Assembly (NCBI GenBank): GCA_001771585.1
Contig: MEUE01000004.1
Coordinates: 1 to 64,000, forward strand
Length of the DNA: 64,000 nucleotides
Reading direction: 5' to 3'
DNA from: a candidate division WOR-1 bacterium RIFOXYB2_FULL_46_45
GTDB lineage: Bacteria; Margulisbacteria; WOR-1; XYC2-FULL-46-14
The notes beneath the pieces are model-generated. The model saw nothing but the letters and a program-made list of their open reading frames with translations. It was not told where the DNA came from and searched no databases. Shown one piece after another: positions 1 through 8,258 of this stretch. The position numbers were made by a program, and so were the translations under genes. The stretch's first letter is position 1; each line of letters begins with the position of its first letter.

Positions 1-537
1 ATAAATATCCTTTCCAAGTAATTCTTTTGAGTAAATGTAAAGGCGAATTGGCATGTTGCCCATCGAGTGCGTGAGTATAATGTACTTGGAAGGGATTTCT
101 GATTCAGCCGGGTATCTATCATCTTTTTTCCCTGGTCCAAACCTTTTGAACCATTCCTTGTAATCCTCTCTTGCTCTCTCCAACCAACACTTTCCTTGCA
201 TTGAAATATTATTGCCACTATCATCCTTATATGAAGCATCATTATTATAGGTTCTGTCTCCAAATTCTCTGACACTTACCAAGCTACTACCATTTTTATT
301 CTTAAAGGAATAAGAATACACATAACCCTTCAATCCGAGATCGTTTTCAAGTTGTTGTTTTAGCCGTAACCCCTTATCTCTCTCATCCTGTCCATTAAAT
401 TGATGGCTCCCTCCATTTATGCCATGAACCAAGATAAAAAGATAATCCTTGTAGGTCTTTGTCCCTTCAACATTAGACGCATATGCTGTTAAAGACAAGG
501 ACAACAATAATATTGCCGAAACAAAAATCCTTTTCAT
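1..537 (-). CDS. Exported alpha/beta-hydrolase (lipase-like), C-terminus outside window
   Basis: Read directly from the reverse strand: an ATG at 535-537 opens a frame that runs off the left edge (179 residues visible). Residues 1-20 form a signal peptide ending in TAYA. A lipase-type oxyanion segment (LVHGINGG, about residues 36-43) and a nucleophile elbow (LTHSMGN, Ser at about 158) follow. This pattern is typical of lipases and PGAP1-like esterases acting on ester-linked lipids outside the cytoplasm. The catalytic Asp and His would lie beyond the window. It stops being visible before its fold can be completed, so the substrate is unknown. It lies 7 bases after the upstream lipoprotein gene and is probably co-transcribed with it. 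Confidence 0.75.
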   Translation of the reverse strand, partial: MKRIFVSAILLLSLSLTAYASNVEGTKTYKDYLFILVHGINGGSHQFNGQDERDKGLRLKQQLENDLGLKGYVYSYSFKNKNGSSLVSVREFGDRTYNNDASYKDDSGNNISMQGKCWLERAREDYKEWFKRFGPGKKDDRYPAESEIPSKYIILTHSMGNMPIRLYIYSKELLGKDIY

Positions 538-544
538 AAAAAAT

Positions 545-1426
545 CTACTTAATCTTAATTTCTCCTGTGCCTGTGATATTAATCAAATAAATTCCTGCCA
601 AACTATAATCCGTATAAACAACTTTGTCGCCATTTTTTGAAAGTTTTGGTAAATAACCATTAAAATTATCAAATAATTTATTGAAGACTTTTGGGTTTAA
701 ACTTATATCAATATATCCGTACTCGGTTCCTTGTGTTCCATATGCCTCATTAGTATTACTGCTCAATATTTGAGGGCTTATAACCCTATCTTCTCTTTCA
801 ATATTTTCCTTGTTAGTTCCGTCCTGATTAATTGTTGCCGTAGAAGTATAAATTCCTAGTAAATACTCAAATATTATTTTTGTTCCATATTTCCATGCAA
901 CATTTTCCCCAACAGCCAAAAAGGTTAGTCCTGATCCGTCCCGATTAACTGTATAAATTTCACTTGTTGCGGAGGTTTTTATGCCATAAGCTAATTTACT
1001 CTCGTCCGGACCCCAATCTAACGAGTCCGTTGTCGCACCAGCATTGATCGAACTTACATCGTTGCCACTGGTATCTACAACTTTTACATAGTTGCCTTCG
1101 GTATATGCATAATAATTTCCAAGCGGTGAAGCGGCCACCTTCCCTCCCGCACCAATTTTTTTTATATTCGTTTCGCCTGTCCCATCATCATTCATGAGAA
1201 CAAGATAATATTCGGCTGCTATATCCGTTCCTCCACTACCCCCAGAGCCCCCGCTCACTGTTTGGACATTCTTTGTACAAAGTATCTTTCCGTTCGGAGT
1301 CCAATTGGGATTGTAGTAGTAAGTGGTCGTACTTGGATTCGCTGACAGAGTGCACCCCCCAATTACTAGCAACCCAACAAAACAAGAAACAACCAAAACC
1401 AACACTGTGATTTTCCTAATCATCAT
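545..1426 (-). CDS. Lipoprotein with TolB/WD40-like beta-propeller repeats
   Basis: A 293-residue exported lipoprotein: hydrophobic N-terminus followed by a lipobox (VIGGC, Cys about 25). The body repeats short motifs such as WTPNGKI, WGPDESKLAY, NRDGSGLT and NQDGTNKEN, the pattern of PD40/TolB-type propeller blades where each blade carries an x-DG-T turn. Such proteins usually act as periplasmic or surface binding scaffolds; no enzyme motif is visible. The start is well supported by AAAGGAGG about 6 bases before a double ATG. It sits upstream of the hydrolase gene. Specific role unknown. Confidence 0.75.
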   Translation of the reverse strand: MMIRKITVLVLVVSCFVGLLVIGGCTLSANPSTTTYYYNPNWTPNGKILCTKNVQTVSGGSGGSGGTDIAAEYYLVLMNDDGTGETNIKKIGAGGKVAASPLGNYYAYTEGNYVKVVDTSGNDVSSINAGATTDSLDWGPDESKLAYGIKTSATSEIYTVNRDGSGLTFLAVGENVAWKYGTKIIFEYLLGIYTSTATINQDGTNKENIEREDRVISPQILSSNTNEAYGTQGTEYGYIDISLNPKVFNKLFDNFNGYLPKLSKNGDKVVYTDYSLAGIYLINITGTGEIKIK

Positions 1427-1471
1427 TTTTGTCCTCCTTTATGTTTTACTATCAACGATAGCTGGACTATC

Positions 1472-1651
1472 AACGGATTCTAAACGGATTAACGGATATC
1501 CTCGTGGTTCTGGTCTTTCCTTTACATGCCACTTGCCTACACATAGTATCCTCCCCTCTTTTCTCCGTTTATCTGTTATATCCATTGTTTAATCCGTTCA
1601 TCCGTTATAATATCCGTTGACTTATCCGTTCATCCGTTGGCCCTATCCGTT
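1472..1651. repeat. ATCCGTT heptamer cluster, block 1
   Basis: Nine exact copies of one heptamer: three as AACGGAT (1472, 1483, 1491) and six as ATCCGTT (1592, 1600, 1612, 1624, 1632, 1645). The opposed orientations could fold together. A 29-base stretch at 1592-1620 recurs exactly at 2120-2148 on the other side of the GxxExxY gene. The cluster fills most of the gap between the propeller lipoprotein and the GxxExxY gene, and the last codons of the latter read through it. Nothing else is seen in this gap. Confidence 0.8.
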
Positions 1652-2091
1652 GATAGAATCCGCACCCCAAACCGCAACCCCTTCTCATTAAATTTAGATA
1701 CTTTTCTGGGAGGAAAGATCCTTTTGTACTCAAGAAACTTTCGCCCAAAATTGATCAACAATCCAATCTTATTGTCATTTGCTTTCAAATAAGTGATCAC
1801 TTGCGCCAATTCATTGTTTGTTACCGGATGGGACAGCGCCTTAAGTTCAACCACCACCAAATTTTCGACTAAAATATCTATAAAAAGCAATCCGAGCAGT
1901 CTGGTTTCATTATACACATCAACCTGCTTTTGCGGTTCAAAATTTAGTTCGGTTTTCTTCAGCGCATCTTCCATCGCCCGCTGGTACATTTCTTCTTTGA
2001 GTCCCGGCCCCAACAAATTATGAACCTCCATCGCCGAACCGATGATCTTGAAGGTTATCTCATCAAACTTTGTCTTAACCAGTTTTGTCAT
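1630..2091 (-). CDS. GxxExxY family protein
   Basis: A 153-residue protein with the signature motif near residues 29-37 (GPGLKEEMY) and the family core VDVYNETRLLGLLFIDILVE, which resembles PD-(D/E)XK nuclease-like folds (Asp in FIDIL, Glu/Lys in VVVELKAL). The biological role of the family is not established; members are common in environmental genomes and often lie in accessory positions. The C-terminus (ILSTDRANG) is encoded by the flanking ATCCGTT repeat, so the original end may have been altered by repeat insertion. No Shine-Dalgarno site precedes the ATG; TTTTTTATCC-type repeat sequence does instead. Confidence 0.8.
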   Translation of the reverse strand: MTKLVKTKFDEITFKIIGSAMEVHNLLGPGLKEEMYQRAMEDALKKTELNFEPQKQVDVYNETRLLGLLFIDILVENLVVVELKALSHPVTNNELAQVITYLKANDNKIGLLINFGRKFLEYKRIFPPRKVSKFNEKGLRFGVRILSTDRANG

Positions 2092-2096
2092 TTTTT

Positions 2097-2148
2097 ATCC
2101 GTTTCCCATCCATTGTTTTATCCGTTCATCCGTTATAATATCCGTTGA
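2097..2148. repeat. ATCCGTT heptamer cluster, block 2
   Basis: Four exact ATCCGTT copies (2097, 2120, 2128, 2140). Spacing 8 then 12 is identical to block 1, and 2120-2148 is an exact direct repeat of 1592-1620. The two blocks bracket the GxxExxY gene. Confidence 0.8.
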
Positions 2149-2171
2149 TAGCAGACACAAGAACCTCAACA

Positions 2172-3098
2172 TCAAAACTTACACCCTAACGCAAAATAAT
2201 GTGAATCGACACTCGTTCCGTTTGATCTTCTCCACGCGTAATCAAATTGAAACCCCCTTAAAAAATCAACCCCCAATCCAACAGCTCCTGTCCCAACATA
2301 GTTTGCACTATTATCTTTTGAAAATGATTCTCCCAACCTGACCTTTAGCCACTCAACAACAGAGAACTCTCCGCCAAGCAAGAGGTTATCAATATCGATA
2401 TTTTGATCAATATTATTATCCTGCAAATCCATGGCAAGCAAAATCCTCTCTGCGATTGGCCGATAAGATACACCCAGGACAGCTCCTTTGGTTATTTTTT
2501 CGCGCAACCCGCTGGCCCAATTGAAATCGGTTGGATAAATGTTTTCCAATGTCATTCCTACTGAAAAATTCCAAATCGGACTCCACAGCAATCCCAAATC
2601 AAAGCTGTACGCTTTTTCTTCTGATATTGCAGTAAACTCTTGGGATAAACAATGGTATTTTATCCCTACTCCCAACCAATCGGTAATCTTGTTGCCGTAT
2701 GTAACTGCCATATCCCCTTTTTGATAATTGGTATTATCGGAGGAAATTAAATTACCATTTCCATCTAGTATTATTGTAGGAATATTATAAGTTCCCATAA
2801 GATTATAACCAATACCTAGCGCTCCGTAATTATTTAAATTTACGACCCCACTAAAATAATACTGATTAACATCTGACATTAGTGAAGCATAACTTCCTAA
2901 TAATTCATTTGCTTTTATAAAACCAAGGCCGCCGGGGTTTAAAAACACCGCATTAGCATCGTCCGCAATGCCAACAAAAGCACCCCCCATGGCTACAACT
3001 CGGGGTGAAGAGGAAGAAAGAAATGATGAAAAAGAAGGATTAGTAAGCAAAACGCTTAAACCGGCAATTATAAATATCAGTAAAAATTTCCCCTTCAA
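2172..3098 (-). CDS. PorV/PorQ-family outer-membrane beta-barrel
   Basis: A 308-residue protein with a signal peptide and, just after it, the hallmark of the PorV/PorQ (UPF0164) family: AMGGAFVGIADDANAVFLNP (about residues 36-55). Alternating hydrophobic strands follow, and the chain ends in Phe (LGCKF), as outer-membrane barrels often do. In Bacteroidetes the related PorV/LptO works with SprA in type IX secretion; many other phyla carry homologues of unknown role. The ATG overlaps the stop of the upstream 694-residue barrel gene by 4 bases (ATGA), so the two are translationally coupled. Confidence 0.85.
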   Translation of the reverse strand: MKGKFLLIFIIAGLSVLLTNPSFSSFLSSSSPRVVAMGGAFVGIADDANAVFLNPGGLGFIKANELLGSYASLMSDVNQYYFSGVVNLNNYGALGIGYNLMGTYNIPTIILDGNGNLISSDNTNYQKGDMAVTYGNKITDWLGVGIKYHCLSQEFTAISEEKAYSFDLGLLWSPIWNFSVGMTLENIYPTDFNWASGLREKITKGAVLGVSYRPIAERILLAMDLQDNNIDQNIDIDNLLLGGEFSVVEWLKVRLGESFSKDNSANYVGTGAVGLGVDFLRGFQFDYAWRRSNGTSVDSHYFALGCKF

Positions 3099-5179
3099 AA
3101 CTCAAGCCCTCCGCTAAACTTCAATTGCGTAGCCGAAAAATTATTAGTTGGTGTTATTGTGTCCTTATTGTCGATCTTTTTCCATTCTCCTCCTAAATTT
3201 ATCAAGGACAAGATCGGATTGACCCCCGTCGTTGAAATTTTACAGGTTAACGAAATGCCTTGCTCGGCCCTATCGCCGGAAAGGCCGCCTCCCCTATTTT
3301 GCGCGACTGAATAATCGTAGAAGAGGCCTATCGTACTTTGGGCAAAAAGAGTAAATTCATACCCCAATCGGCAAAGCGGAGTTGTGGTGCGCACGGATTG
3401 GGAATTGATCTCGTCTTTGTAATTTAAAAAAACCGATCCTCCAAAATTAAACTTGTTAAGCCAACCGTATTCAAGGCTGGTCTTAACCGCTTCTTGAGTC
3501 GCGCTGTTCGTATATTTTAAGATAATATCCGAAACTTTTGCCGGTAAATAGCCGCCAATCCCGATCCTCTGGTACAACGTGACCACCTTCTCCCGGCTAT
3601 CCCGAACATCAATCCGAGACGATAAGTTTGGCGCGGGATCCCACCTGATTCCGGCATGATTAAATGAACTATTGGATTCTAAAGTGGCGCTTCCCTCTTG
3701 GGTAACCGAGAAACCGGTTCCGGCAAGCAAAGACAGTCCTTTTATAAGCGAATATTCCGCTCCCGCATAACCCTCGTTATATTTACTTTTTATCCCCAGC
3801 TTTACCCTTTTATCGGAAGCAAAGTTTGAGTCGCTGTTCAAATAGGACCCGTAAACTTTTAAATTATTGAACAGCCCCATCCCGGTGATTTTAACGGCAT
3901 TCCCGCTTTCACCGGTTACAGTTGGGGTAATCCCTTGATTTATGCTGTTTGAAAATTCGCCAATAAGATAGGCGTTTTGCCCAAAATTAATACGCTCATA
4001 AAGGCTGTAAACACTAAAATTGTGAGGATCAAAAACAGATAAAGAGGACTTATTGGCCAAAAACGAGTAGGAAAATTTGAGGGTATTCCAGTCAACCGGA
4101 TTATATTCAACCGCTCCCCCCAAAGTATCGTGTTTTTCTCTGGCATAAGAGTAGTCGTATTTAACCTTTACTCTCGCGTCTTCAGGGACAGGATCGCGCA
4201 AAACAAAGAGTCCCCGATTGTAATCCACGGAATAATCGATACCTCTCCTTATTTTTACCTCATCAATCAAAATCTCTTCGGAATAACTGAGCAGAGGCAT
4301 TCCGGGGACATAAAACGCCTGCCGCCGGGAATCGTTCTTTATATCAAAATTCAGCTCTTCCTTATTCCCATTCGGCAAAGAAAAAACGACCCGTGCGCTA
4401 TTCGATCCCTGGTAATAAGAGGAAGAAAAAAGGACAAAATCATCAAAGATAAAGTAATCAAAGTTGGGAATAAGTTTTTTTTCGTTGATGTATAATTCAA
4501 CCGTCTCCGGTAAAACATCAATTCTTTTAAGATCTAAGCTTCTATACTCTAATTTAGGATCGTCATCATAAAGACCAGGAGATTTCTCCCCATAATAATC
4601 CGGGCTCCTAAAATAGTTCCAGTTGTTGAGCGCCTCCGTAGTATAAGAGGTTGTCATACTGCCGGATGGCATTAGGCTGAATTTTAATCGATCCCATTTT
4701 CCGGAAAGTAATACCCCGGAAACAGTATAGGAATAAAGCGAATAAAAGAGGTTGGAATTGTAAAAATCGGTCTCTCCCAATAAGATTGAGTATTCCTTAT
4801 ATTTGAGCCCAACGTTAAACACCCCCCTTACAAGAGGGTTTTGATAAATTAAATAATTAACCGACAAGTCGGAAGCAAGATCGGCATTAATTAACAGGCT
4901 TAATTTTTCTGCCCATGCAAGATCACCCGTTCTGGAGGCTTCCGAGCTGGTTCGGTATAGATAGTAGTTGGATTGAGGATTAACTTGAAATTGATCGTAA
5001 AACCATTGTTTTTCACCGCTGATATCGATTTTGGGATACTGCGCCTGGCCTTCTATGACCCACTCGGAAAAAGAGGGGGATTGAAAAAAGCAGATAAGCC
5101 CCCAAGCCAATAAAAAACAACAAATCAAAAAATCTTTTTTTGTTTTCAATTTATTCCTCTTTGATAGCATCCCCTTCAA
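3095..5179 (-). CDS. Large outer-membrane barrel protein with SprA-like repeats
   Basis: A 694-residue exported protein with a basic N-terminus and a hydrophobic segment (about residues 18-35). The middle has two short surface-type modules: VELYINEKKLIPNFDY and IRRGIDYSVDYNRG followed by GLFVLRDPVPEDARVKVKYDY. This x-G-x-DYxVDYxxG-x-L pattern resembles repeats of SprA/Sov translocon proteins. From about residue 345 it becomes aromatic-rich beta strands ending in GGLEF, so a barrel is likely. SprA itself is several times longer. Both ends overlap neighbours by 4 bases, between the M48 protease and the PorV-like gene. Family assignment is by motif only. Confidence 0.6.
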   Translation of the reverse strand: MKGMLSKRNKLKTKKDFLICCFLLAWGLICFFQSPSFSEWVIEGQAQYPKIDISGEKQWFYDQFQVNPQSNYYLYRTSSEASRTGDLAWAEKLSLLINADLASDLSVNYLIYQNPLVRGVFNVGLKYKEYSILLGETDFYNSNLFYSLYSYTVSGVLLSGKWDRLKFSLMPSGSMTTSYTTEALNNWNYFRSPDYYGEKSPGLYDDDPKLEYRSLDLKRIDVLPETVELYINEKKLIPNFDYFIFDDFVLFSSSYYQGSNSARVVFSLPNGNKEELNFDIKNDSRRQAFYVPGMPLLSYSEEILIDEVKIRRGIDYSVDYNRGLFVLRDPVPEDARVKVKYDYSYAREKHDTLGGAVEYNPVDWNTLKFSYSFLANKSSLSVFDPHNFSVYSLYERINFGQNAYLIGEFSNSINQGITPTVTGESGNAVKITGMGLFNNLKVYGSYLNSDSNFASDKRVKLGIKSKYNEGYAGAEYSLIKGLSLLAGTGFSVTQEGSATLESNSSFNHAGIRWDPAPNLSSRIDVRDSREKVVTLYQRIGIGGYLPAKVSDIILKYTNSATQEAVKTSLEYGWLNKFNFGGSVFLNYKDEINSQSVRTTTPLCRLGYEFTLFAQSTIGLFYDYSVAQNRGGGLSGDRAEQGISLTCKISTTGVNPILSLINLGGEWKKIDNKDTITPTNNFSATQLKFSGGLEF

Positions 5180-6429
5180 ATCATCAGCTTTTTCTCTTCC
5201 CAGAGATTAAGTTTTTCTTTAAGCACTTCTATCCTGTCAGCGGGTGAAGGGTGCGATTTGAAGATCGAGTAATCGGGATGCTGCTCGTCAAGCGTCTTTA
5301 ATTTCATCATTAACCTGATCATCCCCTTTGGATCGTATCCCGCCGATGACATATAAGACAATCCGGCAATGTCCGCTTCTTTTTCGATTTCCCTGCTGTA
5401 GCCGGACGAAAAAAGATTTGAGAAAAATCCGACCGATAGTTCGGTCAGCTTTGTGTTGCCCCTAAACCCACTGCTTCCAAGCAGTGCCAAACCAACAATT
5501 GTTCCCACCGTATTGGCGTTTTGGCCGGCTTCGTACTGCTTGATCTGGTGCCTTTCGCTGTAATGGCTCAACTCGTGTGAAAGCAGCCCCGCGACCTCTT
5601 CTTCCGTATCCAGGACATCAAAAAGCCCCTTGGTCATATAAAGCGTCCCGTCCGCTATTATAAAAGTGTTAAAGTCGGGAGTGTTTAAAAGGGTTAGATT
5701 GTCTTTGCGCGGAGTGATGCGGCAGATTCCGGCAAGTTTATCATAGGTTTTTATGATCATCTTCATCTTTTCTTTTTCGGCCTCGGTCCTCAAGTCCGAC
5801 TGGGGATAGACGGTAAACTTTTCTGAAGTGTAAGTCCGCCCCATTTCGGTCAACTTCTTTTCCGTTTCGGAAAGATGCTCTATTTCCGGAAAACAGATCC
5901 TGCACGGAATATAATTGGACTTTTCGGCGTACTGGCGGCTCATACAAATAGTTTCCTGCCCATAAGTGTGCCCGCTGCCGGGCTTATGAAACTGGCTGGC
6001 GGAAGCGCTTAGTTCGACTATTTGGGATCCTTTTGATTCTACGGTTTCTATCTCAATCATCTTGTTTTCTTTTGAACCCCAGCCGCTGCTGCCGAATACT
6101 TCTAGCGTGGCGGTTGTGCCGATCTTGAGCCCTTTCACCGCGGAAACAAACTCCTGCGGATTTTTTACGCTAATCCCGTTAACTTTATAAATAAGGTCCT
6201 CTTTTTTGATCTTTTCGCAATCGGAAAGCGAGACATAGACGCCGGAGGTCGATTCCAACTGCATCTTTTCCGCCAAAAACGGGTCGATCGGAGTGATTTT
6301 TATCGGAAGACTTGATTCCCGAAGCAGATTGGCAGGATCAACTTTGGCCAGGTAATCGGCAGTCTCTTCCGCAAAAGATAACGGGGAAAGCAGGAACAGG
6401 AACAGAAACGCGATGATTAAGTTTTTCAT
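5176..6429 (-). CDS. Exported PDZ-M48 zinc metalloprotease
   Basis: A 417-residue protein with a signal peptide (cleavage near residue 20), a PDZ-like segment (about 60-130, VYVSLSDCEKIKKEDLIYKVNG), a Cys-containing insert (about 147-181, FHKP then IPCRICFP) resembling Ada-type zinc ribbons, and an M48 peptidase domain. The zinc motif is HELSH (285-289); the third ligand lies in EIEKEADIAGLSY. BepA/LoiP-type M48 enzymes degrade or refold misassembled outer-membrane proteins, which fits its place upstream of two barrel genes. A strong AAAGGAGG precedes the ATG. The zinc-ribbon insert before the peptidase is unusual. Confidence 0.85.
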   Translation of the reverse strand: MKNLIIAFLFLFLLSPLSFAEETADYLAKVDPANLLRESSLPIKITPIDPFLAEKMQLESTSGVYVSLSDCEKIKKEDLIYKVNGISVKNPQEFVSAVKGLKIGTTATLEVFGSSGWGSKENKMIEIETVESKGSQIVELSASASQFHKPGSGHTYGQETICMSRQYAEKSNYIPCRICFPEIEHLSETEKKLTEMGRTYTSEKFTVYPQSDLRTEAEKEKMKMIIKTYDKLAGICRITPRKDNLTLLNTPDFNTFIIADGTLYMTKGLFDVLDTEEEVAGLLSHELSHYSERHQIKQYEAGQNANTVGTIVGLALLGSSGFRGNTKLTELSVGFFSNLFSSGYSREIEKEADIAGLSYMSSAGYDPKGMIRLMMKLKTLDEQHPDYSIFKSHPSPADRIEVLKEKLNLWEEKKLMI

Positions 6430-6440
6430 GGGAACCTCCT

Positions 6441-7013
6441 TTAATCAACCCTCAAATTATCCAGCGCGCAGTTTATTCCCCCCATTTGGGTGGTTGAGAT
6501 AAAGATCAGCTGAAGCTTTGCCAGCTCCCCCGATCTATTCTTCTTTGTCCCCATATTTTTAAATTCGGACAAAGGAAAAGAAACCTGCCGCCAGCCGTAC
6601 CAATTGATTTCAAGCTCTTTTACCCACAAATCGTCTTTTGTCTCTATCTCCGTATTGTTTTTATTGCCATCATAAAGTTCCACTTTTATCTTTCCGCTCC
6701 CCTCCCCATAACCATAAATATCAAGATTAAATGACCTGGCGGAAGCGGCATCAAGCCCCAAAACAACCCCTATCCCGCCGACATACCAATCTTTTGTCGC
6801 CCCCCCAACCAAAAGGGCATACGCACCGATCTTATCCGACTCGCCATCCCGCAAATCTCGGGTAGAGACGGCCCGCAGAGAGATCTTGTCGAAAGAAAAC
6901 CAGGACGGCTTATTCTTAAGCAGGCCGTCTTCAAAATCATCTATCGTATAAGCGGTTGAATTGGAAGCGATAGCCAGCAACAGGCAACTTACGGCAAAAA
7001 ACTTCCTTATCAT
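6441..7013 (-). CDS. Exported jelly-roll (CIA30/CBM11-like) protein
   Basis: A 190-residue protein with a signal peptide (IRKFFAVSCLLLAIASNSTA) and a single beta-sandwich domain. It starts with IDDFEDG and ends with the INCALDNLRVD strand, features of CIA30/CBM11-type galactose-binding folds. A carbohydrate-binding role is possible but no binding residues can be assigned. The start chosen is the ATG at 7011-7013, which overlaps the upstream stop as ATGA; a GTG three codons earlier is also in frame. Confidence 0.65.
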   Translation of the reverse strand: MIRKFFAVSCLLLAIASNSTAYTIDDFEDGLLKNKPSWFSFDKISLRAVSTRDLRDGESDKIGAYALLVGGATKDWYVGGIGVVLGLDAASARSFNLDIYGYGEGSGKIKVELYDGNKNNTEIETKDDLWVKELEINWYGWRQVSFPLSEFKNMGTKKNRSGELAKLQLIFISTTQMGGINCALDNLRVD

Positions 7014-8257
7014 AGCTTCCACCCGCTTTTTAAGACCAGCGAATTAAAATACCTGGCATACGATTGGTTAAAGAAGAGCGCGTCCCCTTCGTAATCCAGC
7101 GAAACCGTCGAATCGGGAGAGAGGGAGTAGCTGATTTCCGCTCCGTAATCCATCGCGGAAGACAACGCCCCCAAAATCGAAGGGCCGGCATCTCCCACAA
7201 CTTTACCCGCCAGCCCGGCGGTTACTTTTCCTCCCAGCTTATCGCTAAAATCCCTTAAATACTCAAGCCCTCCCCTTAAGCCCAAAAAAGTATTGTTGGA
7301 AAGATCGTTCCTTAAAAGGATTCCCCTAAACCCCAGGGCCGAAAACAAGCTTCCTCCGGCCAAATCGGAAAGGAGCGGATTTTTGTAGTTCACCATCGCG
7401 TCCAGCTTATTTTCGGTCGTCTCCTCATCTCTTATCGCCCCGGGATTAGGAATTAAATAGCGCGCGTTGTAAGAGATTCCCGAACCGACCACTTCGACCA
7501 GTCGGTTGGAATAAGCAAGTTCTCCGCCGTAGGTATAATTTGAATTGGACGAGGAGGACTGCTCGTAAAGATGCCCCATCATCCCTCCCAGTGAGACCTC
7601 GTTTTTTAATTTTGCCGCCGTTGCCGGCTCTTTCTCTTTCTTTTTTACCGCCAAAACTCTCTGTTGTTTTAGGTATTCGGCCGTTTTTACCAGCGCGGCC
7701 ATAACCTCATAGCGTTTGACCGGGCGGTTTTCTTTAAACGCCCGATCCGAAAAATTGTCCATTGCTTTCCTTTTTACGAATTTTACCGCTTCGGCCTGGT
7801 TCATTGGAAGATCGGGATCCATGGCAATCGCTCTTGCCAAAACGACCGCGAATTGGTTGATTGTAACCTTAATCTCCCCCATAAAATCCTTCGATTCGGT
7901 GCATTCCATTATTTTATACTGGTAGACCACCTTCCTGACATCGGAATAAAAAGGAGCATTAAGAGGAACATCGGAGAATCTTATATCCATCCCGGGCGAT
8001 TTTCTGGCGATCAGATTTTCTTTTTCCAGATAAGACAAATATTTTGACATTATTTCGGCCAGGTTCAATCGGGTCGTCTCTTTGTCGGCGTATTGCATCC
8101 ACCAGCCACCGATTTCCAAAGAAGCGGCCCTGGTCAGATACGGGGAATACCAGGCATCGGGCTGGATCGCCTTCTTCTGGGCGCAAAAGGCAATATTCTG
8201 TAAGCAACACAATAAGGTCGACATTAAACAAACGTACTTTAAATATTTAAACCTCAT
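7010..8257 (-). CDS. SLH-segment outer-membrane protein
   Basis: About 415 residues: a signal peptide (to about residue 26), then two to three S-layer-homology-like helical segments (RFSDVPLNAPFYSDVRKVVY, then FSDRAFKENRPVKRYEVMAAL), a Lys/Glu-rich linker, and a beta-rich C-terminal half with alternating strands ending in LKSGWKL. SLH domains at the base of a barrel are known from OmpM-type proteins that attach the outer membrane to the cell wall in diderm Terrabacteria; that role is inferred here. The ATG at 8255-8257 directly follows the upstream stop; an ATG six codons earlier is possible. Confidence 0.65.
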   Translation of the reverse strand: MRFKYLKYVCLMSTLLCCLQNIAFCAQKKAIQPDAWYSPYLTRAASLEIGGWWMQYADKETTRLNLAEIMSKYLSYLEKENLIARKSPGMDIRFSDVPLNAPFYSDVRKVVYQYKIMECTESKDFMGEIKVTINQFAVVLARAIAMDPDLPMNQAEAVKFVKRKAMDNFSDRAFKENRPVKRYEVMAALVKTAEYLKQQRVLAVKKKEKEPATAAKLKNEVSLGGMMGHLYEQSSSSNSNYTYGGELAYSNRLVEVVGSGISYNARYLIPNPGAIRDEETTENKLDAMVNYKNPLLSDLAGGSLFSALGFRGILLRNDLSNNTFLGLRGGLEYLRDFSDKLGGKVTAGLAGKVVGDAGPSILGALSSAMDYGAEISYSLSPDSTVSLDYEGDALFFNQSYARYFNSLVLKSGWKL

Positions 8258-8258
8258 T

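Noticed and set aside
1472..2148. CRISPR array
   Set aside because: The repeated unit is only 7 bases with spacing of 8-13 bases and mixed orientation; there are no unique spacers of normal length and no cas genes.
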